The notes: generated by a model not told the origin, from the sequence alone. A DNA stretch of 64,000 nucleotides from Bacillus sp. UNC438CL73TsuS30 (GCF_000482325.1 NZ_AXVA01000022.1:1-64000), one strand, 5' to 3'. Positions 49,217-58,597 are shown, counted from the stretch's first letter. Made by a program: numbers and translations.

Positions 49217-50833
49217 TTATCCTACATATTTTGTACTCGAGACAGAATCAGATAAATCGATTTCAACTTCATCATCATCAATAATTGCTTTTGGTAAACA
49301 TGCGGTGGTTCCCCAGTAATAGGCCACAAGGGAAATGATTGCGGTAATGATAAGATCCCAAGGTTGTTGAAGAGTACCATTTCCTCCAAATACCCCTAAA
49401 CCAGAAACAACCATCATGCTGGCATAATAGAAAATTAGCCATAAAGAAGATTTAATTTGCTGTGCAATACTTACTATATTAGTTGGAGCCCATTTTTTAA
49501 AGAATAAATAGATGACAAACATTAGAATCTGGGATCCAAACAGCCAGGAAATAGTGCTCCAGCCTGACCAGTAAACAATCAGCGATGCAATAATAAATGA
49601 CAGCGGTCCAAGAATACTCATTCCTTTTAAATAGAATGGACGTTTCAGGTCAGGAGCATTTTTACGGAAAGCTCCTGCACAAATTGGTGCTATGGCATAA
49701 CTGAAAACAAGTGCAGCTGAAACGACACTGATCAAAGTATCCCATGATGGGAATGGCAATGTCCAGAAAATTGACAAGACAAAAGATAACCAAACAGCTG
49801 GACGAGGAATCCCCGACTTTTCATCAACCTTTGTAAAAATTTTAAATAATGTTCCACCGCGGGCCCAACCGTAAATAGTACGAGGAGTGGTAGACATATA
49901 AATATTTGCCGTTCCACTAGGAGAAATTATGGCATCGGAAACAATGAAAACACCCAGCCACCAAAGCCCTAGAACGGTAGCAATATCTTTGAATGGTAGG
50001 CTGAATGCTTTATCAACACCAGACCACCCATTTTTCAACATATCTGTTGGAATACTGCCAAGGAATGCGACTTGCAATAATACGTATACTATAGTTGATA
50101 AAATGACGGACAAAATTAATGCAATCGGTATTGTTCGTTGTGGGTTTTTTGCCTCGCTGGCAACAGCCACGATTGGGGTTAAACCTAAATAGGCAAAGAT
50201 AACACCCCCTATAGAGATAGCACCTTGAATTCCTTGAAAACCTGACGGCGCAAATCCGGCAACCGAAAAGTTGGCTGATTTGAATTGTGTTAACAGAACA
50301 ATGATTGTAAGGGTAGGGACAAGGAATTTAAAGATTGTGATAATCGTATTTGACTTCGCAAATGTTTTAACACTCCAATAATTTAAGAGGAAAAAGATAC
50401 ATAATAAGGCAAACTGAAATAACCATCCGGTAATGGTTGGTGAACTTGATCCTGCTTTCGTTAAACTTGGGAACCAGGCTGCAGCATATTGGCGCCCAGC
50501 TTCTACTTCAATCGCAATCAAACTTGAGTATGCAATAACCGTAATCGAACCAATAAGATACCCGATTAATGGTCCATGGGAATAAGCCGGATAGCGAACA
50601 ATTCCGCCGGCACGGGGAATGGCCGCACCAAGTTCACAGTAAACCAAACCTAGTAAAAGAATGGCAATTCCGCCAATAATCCAAGAAAGTATTCCTCCAG
50701 GGCCGGCAAGTGCACCTACATGGCTCGCGGAAAAAAGCCAACCTGATCCAAAAATCGCCCCAAAACCAATAAATGTAAGATCCGACAAAGTAAGCTGTTT
50801 CTTAAATTTACCTTTGCTTGACACCAACTTCAC
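49217..50833 (-). CDS. APC-superfamily amino acid permease, probable hydroxyproline importer
   Basis: A 538-residue permease with about 12-14 membrane helices. LTLSDLTFIGFGAIFGSGWL at the first helix is the APC substrate-site region, and AYLGLTPIVAVASEAKNPQR contains the usual EAKNPxRxIP loop. The exact start is unsure among the first four codons: GTG at 50833, TTG at 50827, GTG at 50824. It lies downstream of the hydroxyproline catabolic operon on the same strand but is separated from it by an IS1595 remnant, so it may need its own promoter. Confidence 0.88.
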   Translation of the reverse strand: MKLVSSKGKFKKQLTLSDLTFIGFGAIFGSGWLFSASHVGALAGPGGILSWIIGGIAILLLGLVYCELGAAIPRAGGIVRYPAYSHGPLIGYLIGSITVIAYSSLIAIEVEAGRQYAAAWFPSLTKAGSSSPTITGWLFQFALLCIFFLLNYWSVKTFAKSNTIITIFKFLVPTLTIIVLLTQFKSANFSVAGFAPSGFQGIQGAISIGGVIFAYLGLTPIVAVASEAKNPQRTIPIALILSVILSTIVYVLLQVAFLGSIPTDMLKNGWSGVDKAFSLPFKDIATVLGLWWLGVFIVSDAIISPSGTANIYMSTTPRTIYGWARGGTLFKIFTKVDEKSGIPRPAVWLSFVLSIFWTLPFPSWDTLISVVSAALVFSYAIAPICAGAFRKNAPDLKRPFYLKGMSILGPLSFIIASLIVYWSGWSTISWLFGSQILMFVIYLFFKKWAPTNIVSIAQQIKSSLWLIFYYASMMVVSGLGVFGGNGTLQQPWDLIITAIISLVAYYWGTTACLPKAIIDDDEVEIDLSDSVSSTKYVG

Positions 50834-50897
50834 TCTCCCATAATTATTACTTTTAATGATTGTTCCCTTTAATCAGAATGATGTTTTCCAAGAACGA

Positions 50898-50911
50898 ACG
50901 TTCGGAATAAT
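50898..50911. promoter_or_regulatory. Palindrome with the same core as the TetR operator
   Basis: CGAACGTTCG, embedded in AACGAACGTTCGGA, lies about 65 bases upstream of the permease start. The identical 10-bp core is in the TetR operator candidate at 25177-25192. It could be a second site of that TetR protein or of another family member, or chance. Confidence 0.35.
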
Positions 50912-50946
50912 GGTTACAGACAAACGTTTCTTGCGAGGTGTTTAAA

Positions 50947-51125
50947 ATGACCAAATACCAACAAATGAGCCTGATTTCTTTCCTAAAAACAGCTTTCAAC
51001 TGAAAAGGCTTGCCATGACCCTTTATTTTTATTGAAGTGACCATGGTTATTGTTGTCAGAAATGTGATCATGATGCTTATTTCGAGACAAAGACGCGTAA
51101 GCATACAAGTAGGCATTTGAAATAA
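50947..51125 (+). pseudogene. N-terminal remnant of an IS1595-family transposase
   Basis: From the ATG at 50947 the sequence reads MTKYQQMSLISFLKTAFN then a stop. The next piece in another frame reads EKACHDPLFLLK, and a third GYCCQKCDHDAYFETKTRKH to a stop at 51123. Together these match the start of IS1595-type transposases (MSLIxFxKxF...EEACxxHLFxLRWP...GYxCPKCGHDxYFxTxTRK), including the zinc-ribbon CxxC. The DDE part is gone and the frame is broken. It sits between the permease and the aldehyde dehydrogenase gene. Confidence 0.7.
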
Positions 51126-51154
51126 CTATAATTTAAGTCTACTAAGTTCCCAAT

Positions 51155-52639
51155 TTATTTTATATTTACCCAAACACTCTTCACTTCTGTATAGTTATTG
51201 AGTGCATAAGAACCCATTTCTCGTCCAATCCCGGATTGTTTGTAACCCCCAAATGCTGCGGCAGGATCCTCTAAATTATAGTCATTGATCCAAACGGTTC
51301 CCGCTTTTAATTTATTTGATACCTTTAGCGCAGTTTTGATGTCCTTTGTCCAAACACCTGCTGCAAGTCCATAAGGAGTGTTGTTTGCTTTTTCAATCAC
51401 CTCATCAACGGTATCAAACGGCAAAACGACTACAACTGGTCCAAAAATTTCTTCCTTGGCAATGATCATGTCATCGGTAACATCAGCGAAAACAGTTGGC
51501 TGTACAAAATATCCTTTATTAAAAGCTTTTTCGCCGCCGGCTGCTACCCTTGCACCTTCTGCTTTGCCTTTTTCAATGTAACTAAGTACTCGTTCAAGCT
51601 GCCTTTTAGAAACGAGTGGACCCATTTCTGATTCTTGATCCATACCTGCGCCAAGTTTTACATCATTAGCCCTTTTGGCGAGCTCTTCGACTACACGATT
51701 ATAGTGTTTTCTATGGACATACACACGGGATCCCGCACTACAGTTTTGCCCATGGTTATACATGATTCCATTGAAGGCCCCGGTAATGGCTTCTTCAAGG
51801 TCGGCATCCTCTAAGATAATATTAGGTGACTTCCCGCCTAGCTCTAAGGTGATATTTTTAATGGTGTCAGCAGCCTGCTTCATAATATATTTACCTGTAA
51901 CCGTTGAACCGGTAAAGGCAACTTTGTCGACATCTTCATGTTTGACTATGGCAGACCCTGCTGTTTGGCCGAATCCAGGGACAATGTTCACTACCCCATC
52001 AGGGAAACCGGCTTCTTGTACTAGATTGGCTAAATATAAGGCTGATAATGGAGTCTGTTCTGCAGGTTTTAATACAATCGTACATCCTGTTGCAAGTGCT
52101 GCGCCCATTTTCCAGGATGCCATTGTGAGCGGATAGTTCCAGGGAATAATCTGGCCGACCACCCCAATAGGTTCATGTCTGGTATAGTTTAAATAATCTT
52201 TAGAGATTGGAACTGTTTGTCCAAGAATTTTGGTCGCCCAACCGGCATAGTAGCGGAATTGTTCTACCGTTGCCGGAATATCGTCCGAAAGTGCCACCTG
52301 GTAAGGCTTGCCGTTATCAAGTGCTTCCACCTGGGCAAGCTCTTCTCGATTTTCTTCTATTAAATCTGCTAATTTATAGATTAACCTTGCTCTTTCTGCC
52401 GCACTGAGGTCTGGCCATGGGCCTGCTTCAAATGCTTTCCTAGCGGATTTTACTGCTAAATCAATATCTTCTGCCCGAGCCTCACTCACTACAGCAAGTA
52501 CTTCTTCTGTCGCCGGATTCAATGTTTCAAAGGTTTTTCCAGTTACTGAAGGTACAAATTTTCCATTTATAAATAGTTCAATTGGTCCCCCTAAAAATTC
52601 TTTTACCTTTGGTTTTAGTTCAATTAAAGTGGTTTGCAT
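51155..52639 (-). CDS. Aldehyde dehydrogenase of the hydroxyproline operon
   Basis: A 494-residue ALDH-superfamily enzyme. Asn in IIPWNYPLTMASWKMG, Glu in ITLELGGKSPNIIL and the nucleophile Cys in NHGQNCSAGSRVYV are all present. It is the last gene of the sigma-54-driven operon, 38 bases after the DapA-family gene. In 4-hydroxyproline breakdown this step oxidises 2-oxoglutarate semialdehyde to 2-oxoglutarate; that role is inferred. A second aldehyde dehydrogenase at 60701 could do the same. AAGGGGG precedes the ATG. Confidence 0.9.
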   Translation of the reverse strand: MQTTLIELKPKVKEFLGGPIELFINGKFVPSVTGKTFETLNPATEEVLAVVSEARAEDIDLAVKSARKAFEAGPWPDLSAAERARLIYKLADLIEENREELAQVEALDNGKPYQVALSDDIPATVEQFRYYAGWATKILGQTVPISKDYLNYTRHEPIGVVGQIIPWNYPLTMASWKMGAALATGCTIVLKPAEQTPLSALYLANLVQEAGFPDGVVNIVPGFGQTAGSAIVKHEDVDKVAFTGSTVTGKYIMKQAADTIKNITLELGGKSPNIILEDADLEEAITGAFNGIMYNHGQNCSAGSRVYVHRKHYNRVVEELAKRANDVKLGAGMDQESEMGPLVSKRQLERVLSYIEKGKAEGARVAAGGEKAFNKGYFVQPTVFADVTDDMIIAKEEIFGPVVVVLPFDTVDEVIEKANNTPYGLAAGVWTKDIKTALKVSNKLKAGTVWINDYNLEDPAAAFGGYKQSGIGREMGSYALNNYTEVKSVWVNIK

Positions 52640-52677
52640 TAATTGTTTCCCCCTTAAACTTTTTAGAATGCTTGTTG

Positions 52678-53574
52678 TTATACATGTACAGCAAGACTTA
52701 AGTTTGCTAGGATATCTTTCAGCTTTTGATCTTCTTCAGGAGTTAATCCTAAGCGTGGGTGGCGTGCTGGTCCTCCCGCTTGTCCAAGAAGTTCCATTAC
52801 CCGCTTACAAATTTGTACATATTTTCCTGACCCTTCAAGGTAAGTACATAGCGGTAAAATTTGATCGTTAATAGCCCATGCTTTTTCTACTTCTCCATTT
52901 TGGAAATGATTGTACATATCCGTCACGAGTTTTGGCACAATATTTCCAGCAACTGCAATCCACCCCGTTGCCCCGACAAGGTAAGATTCCATGACTAATT
53001 CCTCAGAGCCACAGAAGACCTCAAAGTCACCTTTTCCATGTCTTGCCAAGTCTCGTGCCTTAGCAATTTCACCGCTTGATTCTTTAATATGGGTGACATT
53101 CTCACAATCTCGTCCGATACGAAGCATTAACTCTGTGCTCATGTTAATACCGGAAGTAAACGGATTATTATAAAGCATAATAGGAATATTCACAGCATCA
53201 GACACTTCTTTAAAGTGGAAATAGATTTCTTCTTCCTTTGGTTTACCATAATAAGGATTAATGATTAGTGCACAATCAGCACCATGTGCTTCAGCCTGTT
53301 TTGTGTACTCAATCGTTTCTTTTGTTGTTTCGGCAGATGTTCCAACAATCACAGGAACGCGTCCATTTACTTCTTTCATGACGACCTCTACCATTTGATA
53401 TCTTTCTTCTTTTGTTAAGCTTACGAATTCACCTGTACTACCATTGATGACAAGACCGGCGACACCTTGATTAATAAAGTAGTTTACATTATTTTTTACT
53501 CCGGCCCAATCAATTTCCTGTGCCTGAGTCATTGGGGTAATTAATACGGGAAAAGCTCCTTTAATTGTTGTCAT
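52678..53574 (-). CDS. DapA-family lyase/deaminase (probable pyrroline-4-hydroxy-2-carboxylate deaminase)
   Basis: A 298-residue class I aldolase-fold protein of the DapA/NanA family. The Schiff-base Lys is K164 (THIKESSG), the catalytic Tyr Y135 (LYNNP), and GSTGEFVSLTKEER is the pyruvate-binding region. In hydroxyproline operons the DapA-family enzyme converts 1-pyrroline-4-hydroxy-2-carboxylate to 2-oxoglutarate semialdehyde, releasing ammonia. Context supports this over lysine synthesis. GGGAGGA precedes the ATG. It is paralogous to the gene at 62229. Confidence 0.88.
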   Translation of the reverse strand: MTTIKGAFPVLITPMTQAQEIDWAGVKNNVNYFINQGVAGLVINGSTGEFVSLTKEERYQMVEVVMKEVNGRVPVIVGTSAETTKETIEYTKQAEAHGADCALIINPYYGKPKEEEIYFHFKEVSDAVNIPIMLYNNPFTSGINMSTELMLRIGRDCENVTHIKESSGEIAKARDLARHGKGDFEVFCGSEELVMESYLVGATGWIAVAGNIVPKLVTDMYNHFQNGEVEKAWAINDQILPLCTYLEGSGKYVQICKRVMELLGQAGGPARHPRLGLTPEEDQKLKDILANLSLAVHV

Positions 53575-53605
53575 GGTAAAATCCTCCCAAAAATTTTTTA
53601 TTGAA

Positions 53606-54553
53606 CTATTTTAATAGAAACCCTGCTGCTAATGGATCAGTAGGATCTAATAAAAATGTTTGCATGCCCGTAATAAAACCACGGCTAGTAAAAGTGAATT
53701 CAAAACTATCCACGCTTTGGTCGGTAACCTGTGCCTTTAATTTGCTGCCGAAAATGCTTTCGTTTACAAAAGGCTGATTTAAATTAAAGGCCTTTTTAGA
53801 AAGTAAATTTGTATATATCGCAATAGTTGACCCAAATCCAGGAGAACGAACAATAAATGCGTCATCTCGGAAGGTAATCGATTTGACTATGCCATCTTCA
53901 ATATTCGAATCATCTACGATAATGGCACTATCGACTGAAAATTCAGAACGCAAATACTGAAAAATATTTTTCCCCCACCTTTTTAGGTCAGACAATGCTT
54001 CAGGTTCAATCCTCATATCACAATCATCTTGTTTAAACACAGCATAAAATTGATCAGCTTGCACGAATGAAAAATTGATATTTAAAGATGGTATAGTGAG
54101 GTCGGATTCAATTACTCTGCTTGGTTCACTCTTTACTTCCACCGAAACGACCTCATCTTCTTCCACAAGGGCTGTTACCGGAATGATACCATTTAACGTT
54201 TCAAGCTTATATTGATTGGATGGCCTTGCTATTAATTGCCCACATTCAAGTAGTGCGGTGATGACTGCAATGATACCACCGTAATGGAGCGGGACTGTTC
54301 CTTGATGATTAAAAAATAATACACTAGCATCAGCCTCTTGATTGATAGGTGGAACGACGAGACATCCATTTAAACCAGCAAATCCTCGAGGTTCATTCAA
54401 TAAAAGATTTATTTCCTCAGCAAATGCTCGTGGAAATCGTTCATATAAATCTCCTATATTTCGATAGCTAATAAAGGGGATATCTTTAATAATCCGAAAA
54501 GCTTCTCCCGCTACGTGTACATCGATAGTTGAGTACGATTTTTGAATTTTCAT
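53606..54553 (-). CDS. Proline racemase-family protein lacking both catalytic cysteines
   Basis: A 315-residue protein of the proline racemase fold, aligned end to end with its neighbour at 54550 (shared RGFAG/RGHDV region, RSP loop, C-terminal GFLL). The first catalytic Cys position, PMCGHDTIG in the neighbour, reads PLHYGGIIA here (His90). The second, RSPCGTGTS, reads RSPGFGSTI (Gly239). Neither a racemase nor a Cys/Thr-type dehydratase mechanism is therefore possible in the usual way. It overlaps the upstream gene by four bases and is co-expressed with it. A partner, regulatory or new catalytic role is open. Confidence 0.8.
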   Translation of the reverse strand: MKIQKSYSTIDVHVAGEAFRIIKDIPFISYRNIGDLYERFPRAFAEEINLLLNEPRGFAGLNGCLVVPPINQEADASVLFFNHQGTVPLHYGGIIAVITALLECGQLIARPSNQYKLETLNGIIPVTALVEEDEVVSVEVKSEPSRVIESDLTIPSLNINFSFVQADQFYAVFKQDDCDMRIEPEALSDLKRWGKNIFQYLRSEFSVDSAIIVDDSNIEDGIVKSITFRDDAFIVRSPGFGSTIAIYTNLLSKKAFNLNQPFVNESIFGSKLKAQVTDQSVDSFEFTFTSRGFITGMQTFLLDPTDPLAAGFLLK

Positions 54554-55590
54554 TGCACTTCCTCCATTTCATGTTCCTCCATAGGTGGAATGAGCAAAAA
54601 TCCCTCTTTTAATGGATCCTCATCGTGATAGAAGAAACGGTGCATTCCCATCAACCAAGCTGATCCAGTGATTCTTGTCAGTACTGCCTCTACGCCTTCT
54701 TCATTAGTAGTGCCAAGAACACGGCCGCGAAATAAGGATCCAACAATACTTTCATGAACAAAGTCTTCACCAATCTCAATTTGTTTTTTAGCGTAAAGAA
54801 CAGATAATTTTGCTGAAGTACCCGTACCACATGGGGAACGGTCGATTCCCCCTGGAGGAACAATTACCGTATTTTTTACATCTGCTTCTTCATGTGTAGG
54901 TTCACTAAAGAATTCAACATGACTTAAGCCTTGAATAAATGGATGCTTTGGATGGACAATATCTGTTTTTTCATTAATTGCATTTCTAATTGTAATGGCT
55001 TTATCAATAATCACAGAAGCGTTCTCAGGTGTTAATTCCAAACCGACAGATTTTGCATCAATAATGGCGTAAAAGTTTCCTCCATAGGCGATGTCCGCAT
55101 TTACTTGTCCTATTCCTTCAACATCGATAGATACATTTTTTAATAGAAAAGCAGGTACATTACAAAAAGATACTTCTTTAGCTTTTCCGCTTTCGACGAC
55201 AATTTCTACTTCAACAAGCCCAGCTGGTGTATCTAGTGTTAATGAGGTTATCGGTTCTTGAATGGGGATTAATCCCGATTCCACTAAAGCCGTGCAAACT
55301 CCAATTGTGTCATGGCCGCACATCGGCAAATAGCCGCCTGTTTCAATGTAAATGACGCCGATATCCGCATCCGGATGGCATGGATCAGTAATTAAAGCAC
55401 CGGACATCACATCGTGGCCGCGAGGTTCGTTCATGAGTAATTTTCTGATCCAATCATATTCCCTTTTCATATGGAGCATTTTTTCTGACATGGTATTTCC
55501 CTCTAACTTTGGAAGGCCGCTAATTACCGTCCTCGTCGGATTCCCGCCTGTATGTGTATCAATCGTCGTAAATACCTTATTTGCCCTCAC
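54550..55590 (-). CDS. 4-hydroxyproline 2-epimerase (proline racemase family)
   Basis: A 346-residue proline racemase-family enzyme with both catalytic cysteines: C91 in MCGHDTIGVCTAL and C254 in DRSPCGTGTSAK. It is expected to interconvert trans-4-hydroxy-L-proline and cis-4-hydroxy-D-proline, the first step of the pathway. Proline racemase itself cannot be excluded from sequence, but the dehydrogenase and deaminase neighbours favour hydroxyproline. The GTG start overlaps the upstream dehydrogenase stop by four bases. Confidence 0.88.
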   Translation of the reverse strand: MRANKVFTTIDTHTGGNPTRTVISGLPKLEGNTMSEKMLHMKREYDWIRKLLMNEPRGHDVMSGALITDPCHPDADIGVIYIETGGYLPMCGHDTIGVCTALVESGLIPIQEPITSLTLDTPAGLVEVEIVVESGKAKEVSFCNVPAFLLKNVSIDVEGIGQVNADIAYGGNFYAIIDAKSVGLELTPENASVIIDKAITIRNAINEKTDIVHPKHPFIQGLSHVEFFSEPTHEEADVKNTVIVPPGGIDRSPCGTGTSAKLSVLYAKKQIEIGEDFVHESIVGSLFRGRVLGTTNEEGVEAVLTRITGSAWLMGMHRFFYHDEDPLKEGFLLIPPMEEHEMEEVQ

Positions 55591-56759
55591 CTTGTTAACA
55601 CCCTTTCTTTAAAACGATCATAACGAAGCGGCTCAATAGGAATGGAAGTTTCTTTTTCATTTATCAATTCTTCTATCAATTTTCCAGTTACGGCCGCAAG
55701 ACTGATTCCGTCCCCCTCATGACCGGCAGCAATATAATAATTTGGCACTTCTTCCACCTTTGATATGATTGGCAGATGATCTTCCGTCCAAGGTCTTAAA
55801 CCTGCGTAAGAGCGAATTACCATCATATCCGCCATTTTTGGATAAAAACGAATTGCCCTGTTTGCAATGCACTTTATGATTTCGTTATTTACCTTTGTAT
55901 TGAAGCCGACAAATTCCCTGCTCGAACCAATTAAGAAGTTTTGGCTTTCTGTAGGTTCAAATACAAGTGCTACACCATATTTTTCTGTTAGTGGATCTAC
56001 CTTACGTTCTCCACCGAATTTCGAGATAAGGTAACCAAATTCCATGACTTTACGGCGACCAACAAACTGTTGTCTTGAAGCAACAATAATATGACCCTTT
56101 CTTGGTTGAATTGGAATCGAAAGGTCCAGCATCTCTCCGATGTACGGTGCCCAAACACCAGCAGCGTTGACAACGTGATTGGCCGTAAATACCCCATTGG
56201 ATGTTTGGATGATAAACGAACCGTTTTCCTTTTTCATCTCCTTCACTTCAGTTTGTTTATAAGCCTTTGCCCCCTGTTTTTTTGCTGCTTCAAGTAATGC
56301 AAAGGAAAGAAGATAGGGGTTTACGGTAGAATCTGTAGCACATTCCAATCCGCCTAATAAATCATCTGCGAAGAAAGAAGACTCTTGACGAATATCTTCG
56401 CGGTCCAGCATCCTGAATGGCAGTCCGGCTGCTTTTTGGCGGTTCACCCATTGCTCAGCCGCTGCTATCTCTTCTTCTGACTCACAAACGAGAATGCTGC
56501 CAGGTGCTCGATACTCAAAAGCGTGTTCAAGCTCTTTACTCAGATCATCCACTAACCTCTGACTGAGCAAAGACATTTGACTATCAAAACCGGGATCTTT
56601 GTCGATGGCCAAAATATTCCCATCACATCTTGAAGAGGTACCGCTTACAAATTCCCCTTTTTCAAGAATCGTTACATCTCTTCCATACTTAGATGCGTAA
56701 TAGGCAATCGCACAACCAATGATTCCACCACCTATTACTAGAACGTCACAATTTTTCAC
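55587..56759 (-). CDS. FAD-dependent D-amino acid dehydrogenase subunit (D-hydroxyproline dehydrogenase beta)
   Basis: A 390-residue DAO-family flavoprotein. The FAD fingerprint is VLVIGGGIIGCAIAYYASKY at the start, and YIAAGHEGDGISLAAVTGKL closes the FAD site at the end. It probably oxidises cis-4-hydroxy-D-proline together with the alpha and iron-sulfur subunits encoded at 58667-60509. The GTG at 56759 follows AAGGGAG by 8 bases. An ATG at 56777 would lie only about a dozen bases after the expected sigma-54 transcript start and has no ribosome binding site. First gene of the operon. Confidence 0.9.
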   Translation of the reverse strand: MKNCDVLVIGGGIIGCAIAYYASKYGRDVTILEKGEFVSGTSSRCDGNILAIDKDPGFDSQMSLLSQRLVDDLSKELEHAFEYRAPGSILVCESEEEIAAAEQWVNRQKAAGLPFRMLDREDIRQESSFFADDLLGGLECATDSTVNPYLLSFALLEAAKKQGAKAYKQTEVKEMKKENGSFIIQTSNGVFTANHVVNAAGVWAPYIGEMLDLSIPIQPRKGHIIVASRQQFVGRRKVMEFGYLISKFGGERKVDPLTEKYGVALVFEPTESQNFLIGSSREFVGFNTKVNNEIIKCIANRAIRFYPKMADMMVIRSYAGLRPWTEDHLPIISKVEEVPNYYIAAGHEGDGISLAAVTGKLIEELINEKETSIPIEPLRYDRFKERVLTR

Positions 56760-56799
56760 ATAAGTTTCTCCCTTCATTGAAAAGGTCTCGTTCTTAATA

Positions 56800-56817
56800 A
56801 TGCAAATAATGTGCCAA
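56800..56817 (-). promoter_or_regulatory. Sigma-54 (SigL) promoter of the catabolic operon
   Basis: On the minus strand TTGGCACATTATTTGCAT matches the -24/-12 consensus TGGCAC-N5-TTGCA at every key base. It lies 40 bases before the GTG start of the dehydrogenase gene. It implies dependence on SigL and an enhancer-binding activator, which is encoded divergently next door. Confidence 0.88.
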
Positions 56818-56888
56818 ACAAGTTTCGACGTGGATTTACCTGATTTGTATAATTATTTAAAATTTTTATTCAATTCATGTATAATTAT

Positions 56889-56914
56889 TTTTACAGTGTT
56901 AATTTTTTTATACA
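56889..56914 (+). promoter_or_regulatory. Candidate enhancer (UAS) for the sigma-54 activator, site A
   Basis: The 26-bp block TTTTACA-N-TGT-N-AATTTTT-N-TATACA occurs here and at 63342-63367, differing at only three positions. Here it is about 75 bases upstream of the sigma-54 promoter at 56800 and just before the activator's ribosome binding site, so it could serve both activation and autoregulation. The AT-rich composition raises the chance of coincidence. Confidence 0.5.
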
Positions 56915-56932
56915 TATATTTTGGAGGTTATC

Positions 56933-58597
56933 ATGGTTTTTGACTTACCCATTTTAAATTGTAGGATGTTTGGCAGCACAACCAAATTAAAGTACGTATT
57001 TAAGGAAAATGGAGAATTTTTTTATAAACCATCGAATCAAACAAATAAACAACCGTGTCAAACTCTTTTTGAGGATGCCTCCATTGACGAACTGTTTAAA
57101 GCCTTTAAACGGTATACAGTTGTTGTGATCCTAAATCATGACAATCAGCCTGTTAATTGTATTACGTCATGGCAAATGATTGATTTTCTTCATCAGTCTT
57201 ATAAACAATTAATGGCCTTTTATGAAACAGTCATTCAAACCTCGGATGTTTCCATTACAGTAATTGATAAGGACGAACGTGTTCGAACGTGGACAAGAGG
57301 TGCTGAGGAAATTTTTTCTGTTAAAGAACAAGAGATTCTCGGCAATCCAATAACGAATTATTTTGACCGCAATAAATTGGAAATCTTGCAAACGCTACAT
57401 GAAGGGAGAAGAATCCAGGGACAACATCACCAGCCGAGGTCTGATTTATTTGTTCTTATCAACACAAACCCGGTTTACTACAACAACAGGATTATTGGAG
57501 CAGTTTGTTCAGAAACAGATATCACGAATCAAGTGGTTTTAAATGAAAAGTTATTTAACATGACCAGTGAAGTACAACGACTAGAGCAAGAAGTTGCCAT
57601 GTATCGCGACCCGGATGATCCTTTTCTTTCAATTAAAGGAAGAAGTTCTGCACTGCAAAATACTATCCTACTGGCAAGAAAGGTTTGTTCCGTAAAATCT
57701 ACCGTTCTAATATTGGGAGAAAGCGGTGTTGGGAAGGAAGTGTTTGCCAAAGCTATCCATAAAGCTAGTGAAGATGCAAAGGCCCCATTTATCTCTATTA
57801 ACTGTGGTGCGATACCAGCTTCCCTATTTGAAAGTGAATTATTTGGATATGAACGTGGAGCATTCTCTGGTGCTGACCATCGGGGGAAAAAGGGAAAAAT
57901 TGAACTGGCAAAAGGCGGCACCCTCTTCCTCGACGAGGTTGGTGAAATGCCGCTTGAAATGCAGGTGAAAATGCTAAGAGTGCTTCAAGAAAGGAAATTT
58001 TATCGAATCGGCGGTGAAAAGGAAATTGATGTTGATTTCCGAGTCATTGCAGCAACGAATCGTGATTTGAAGGAATTAATGAAAGAAGGTCAATTCCGCG
58101 AGGATTTATACTATCGTTTAAATGTTGTTAGCCTTTCGATCCCCCCTTTACGGGAACGACATGAAGATATAATTGAATTGACCCATTATTTTTTACAGGA
58201 TTTTGCGCAACGTTATCGTCGACCAATTTATGAATTGTCAGCTGATGTCATTCAAGAAATGCTCCGATACGACTGGCCTGGAAATATCCGTGAACTTCGA
58301 AATGTGGCAGAACGTCTAGTTGTTTTTGCTACAGATGGTGTGATTAAGAAGGAATACCTGCCTTTTTCTTCAAATAATAAATGGATTCAACAACATGAGG
58401 AGATTCGTGACAATAATCTTCTTATCGAAAATGACGATACCATTTTATCGTTACAGGAAGAAATGGAACAGCATGAGAAAAAGGTTCTTGAAAAAGCTTT
58501 AAGGATTGTCAATGGGAATAAATTAGAATGTGCTAAACGGCTTGGGATTACAAGGGCTACGTTATACAATCGGCTAAAACGTCTTGGAATGGAGTAG
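56933..58597 (+). CDS. Sigma-54-dependent enhancer-binding activator (PAS-AAA-Fis)
   Basis: A 554-residue regulator. About 100-210 is a PAS domain (VIQTSDVSITVIDKDERVRT). About 235-470 is the AAA+ domain with Walker A GESGVGKEVFA, the sigma-54 contact loop GAFSGA (for GAFTGA), Walker B GGTLFLDEVGEM and the DWPGNIRELRNV motif. 510-553 is a Fis-type HTH (ECAKRLGITRATLYNRLKRL). GGAGG precedes the ATG. It diverges from one sigma-54 operon, sits just before a second and is near a third. The PAS domain or N-terminal region probably senses a pathway intermediate. Confidence 0.93.
   Translation: MVFDLPILNCRMFGSTTKLKYVFKENGEFFYKPSNQTNKQPCQTLFEDASIDELFKAFKRYTVVVILNHDNQPVNCITSWQMIDFLHQSYKQLMAFYETVIQTSDVSITVIDKDERVRTWTRGAEEIFSVKEQEILGNPITNYFDRNKLEILQTLHEGRRIQGQHHQPRSDLFVLINTNPVYYNNRIIGAVCSETDITNQVVLNEKLFNMTSEVQRLEQEVAMYRDPDDPFLSIKGRSSALQNTILLARKVCSVKSTVLILGESGVGKEVFAKAIHKASEDAKAPFISINCGAIPASLFESELFGYERGAFSGADHRGKKGKIELAKGGTLFLDEVGEMPLEMQVKMLRVLQERKFYRIGGEKEIDVDFRVIAATNRDLKELMKEGQFREDLYYRLNVVSLSIPPLRERHEDIIELTHYFLQDFAQRYRRPIYELSADVIQEMLRYDWPGNIRELRNVAERLVVFATDGVIKKEYLPFSSNNKWIQQHEEIRDNNLLIENDDTILSLQEEMEQHEKKVLEKALRIVNGNKLECAKRLGITRATLYNRLKRLGME

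Noticed and set aside
50853..51116. 87-codon minus-strand frame
   Set aside because: It is antisense to the IS1595 transposase remnant, which explains the region better.
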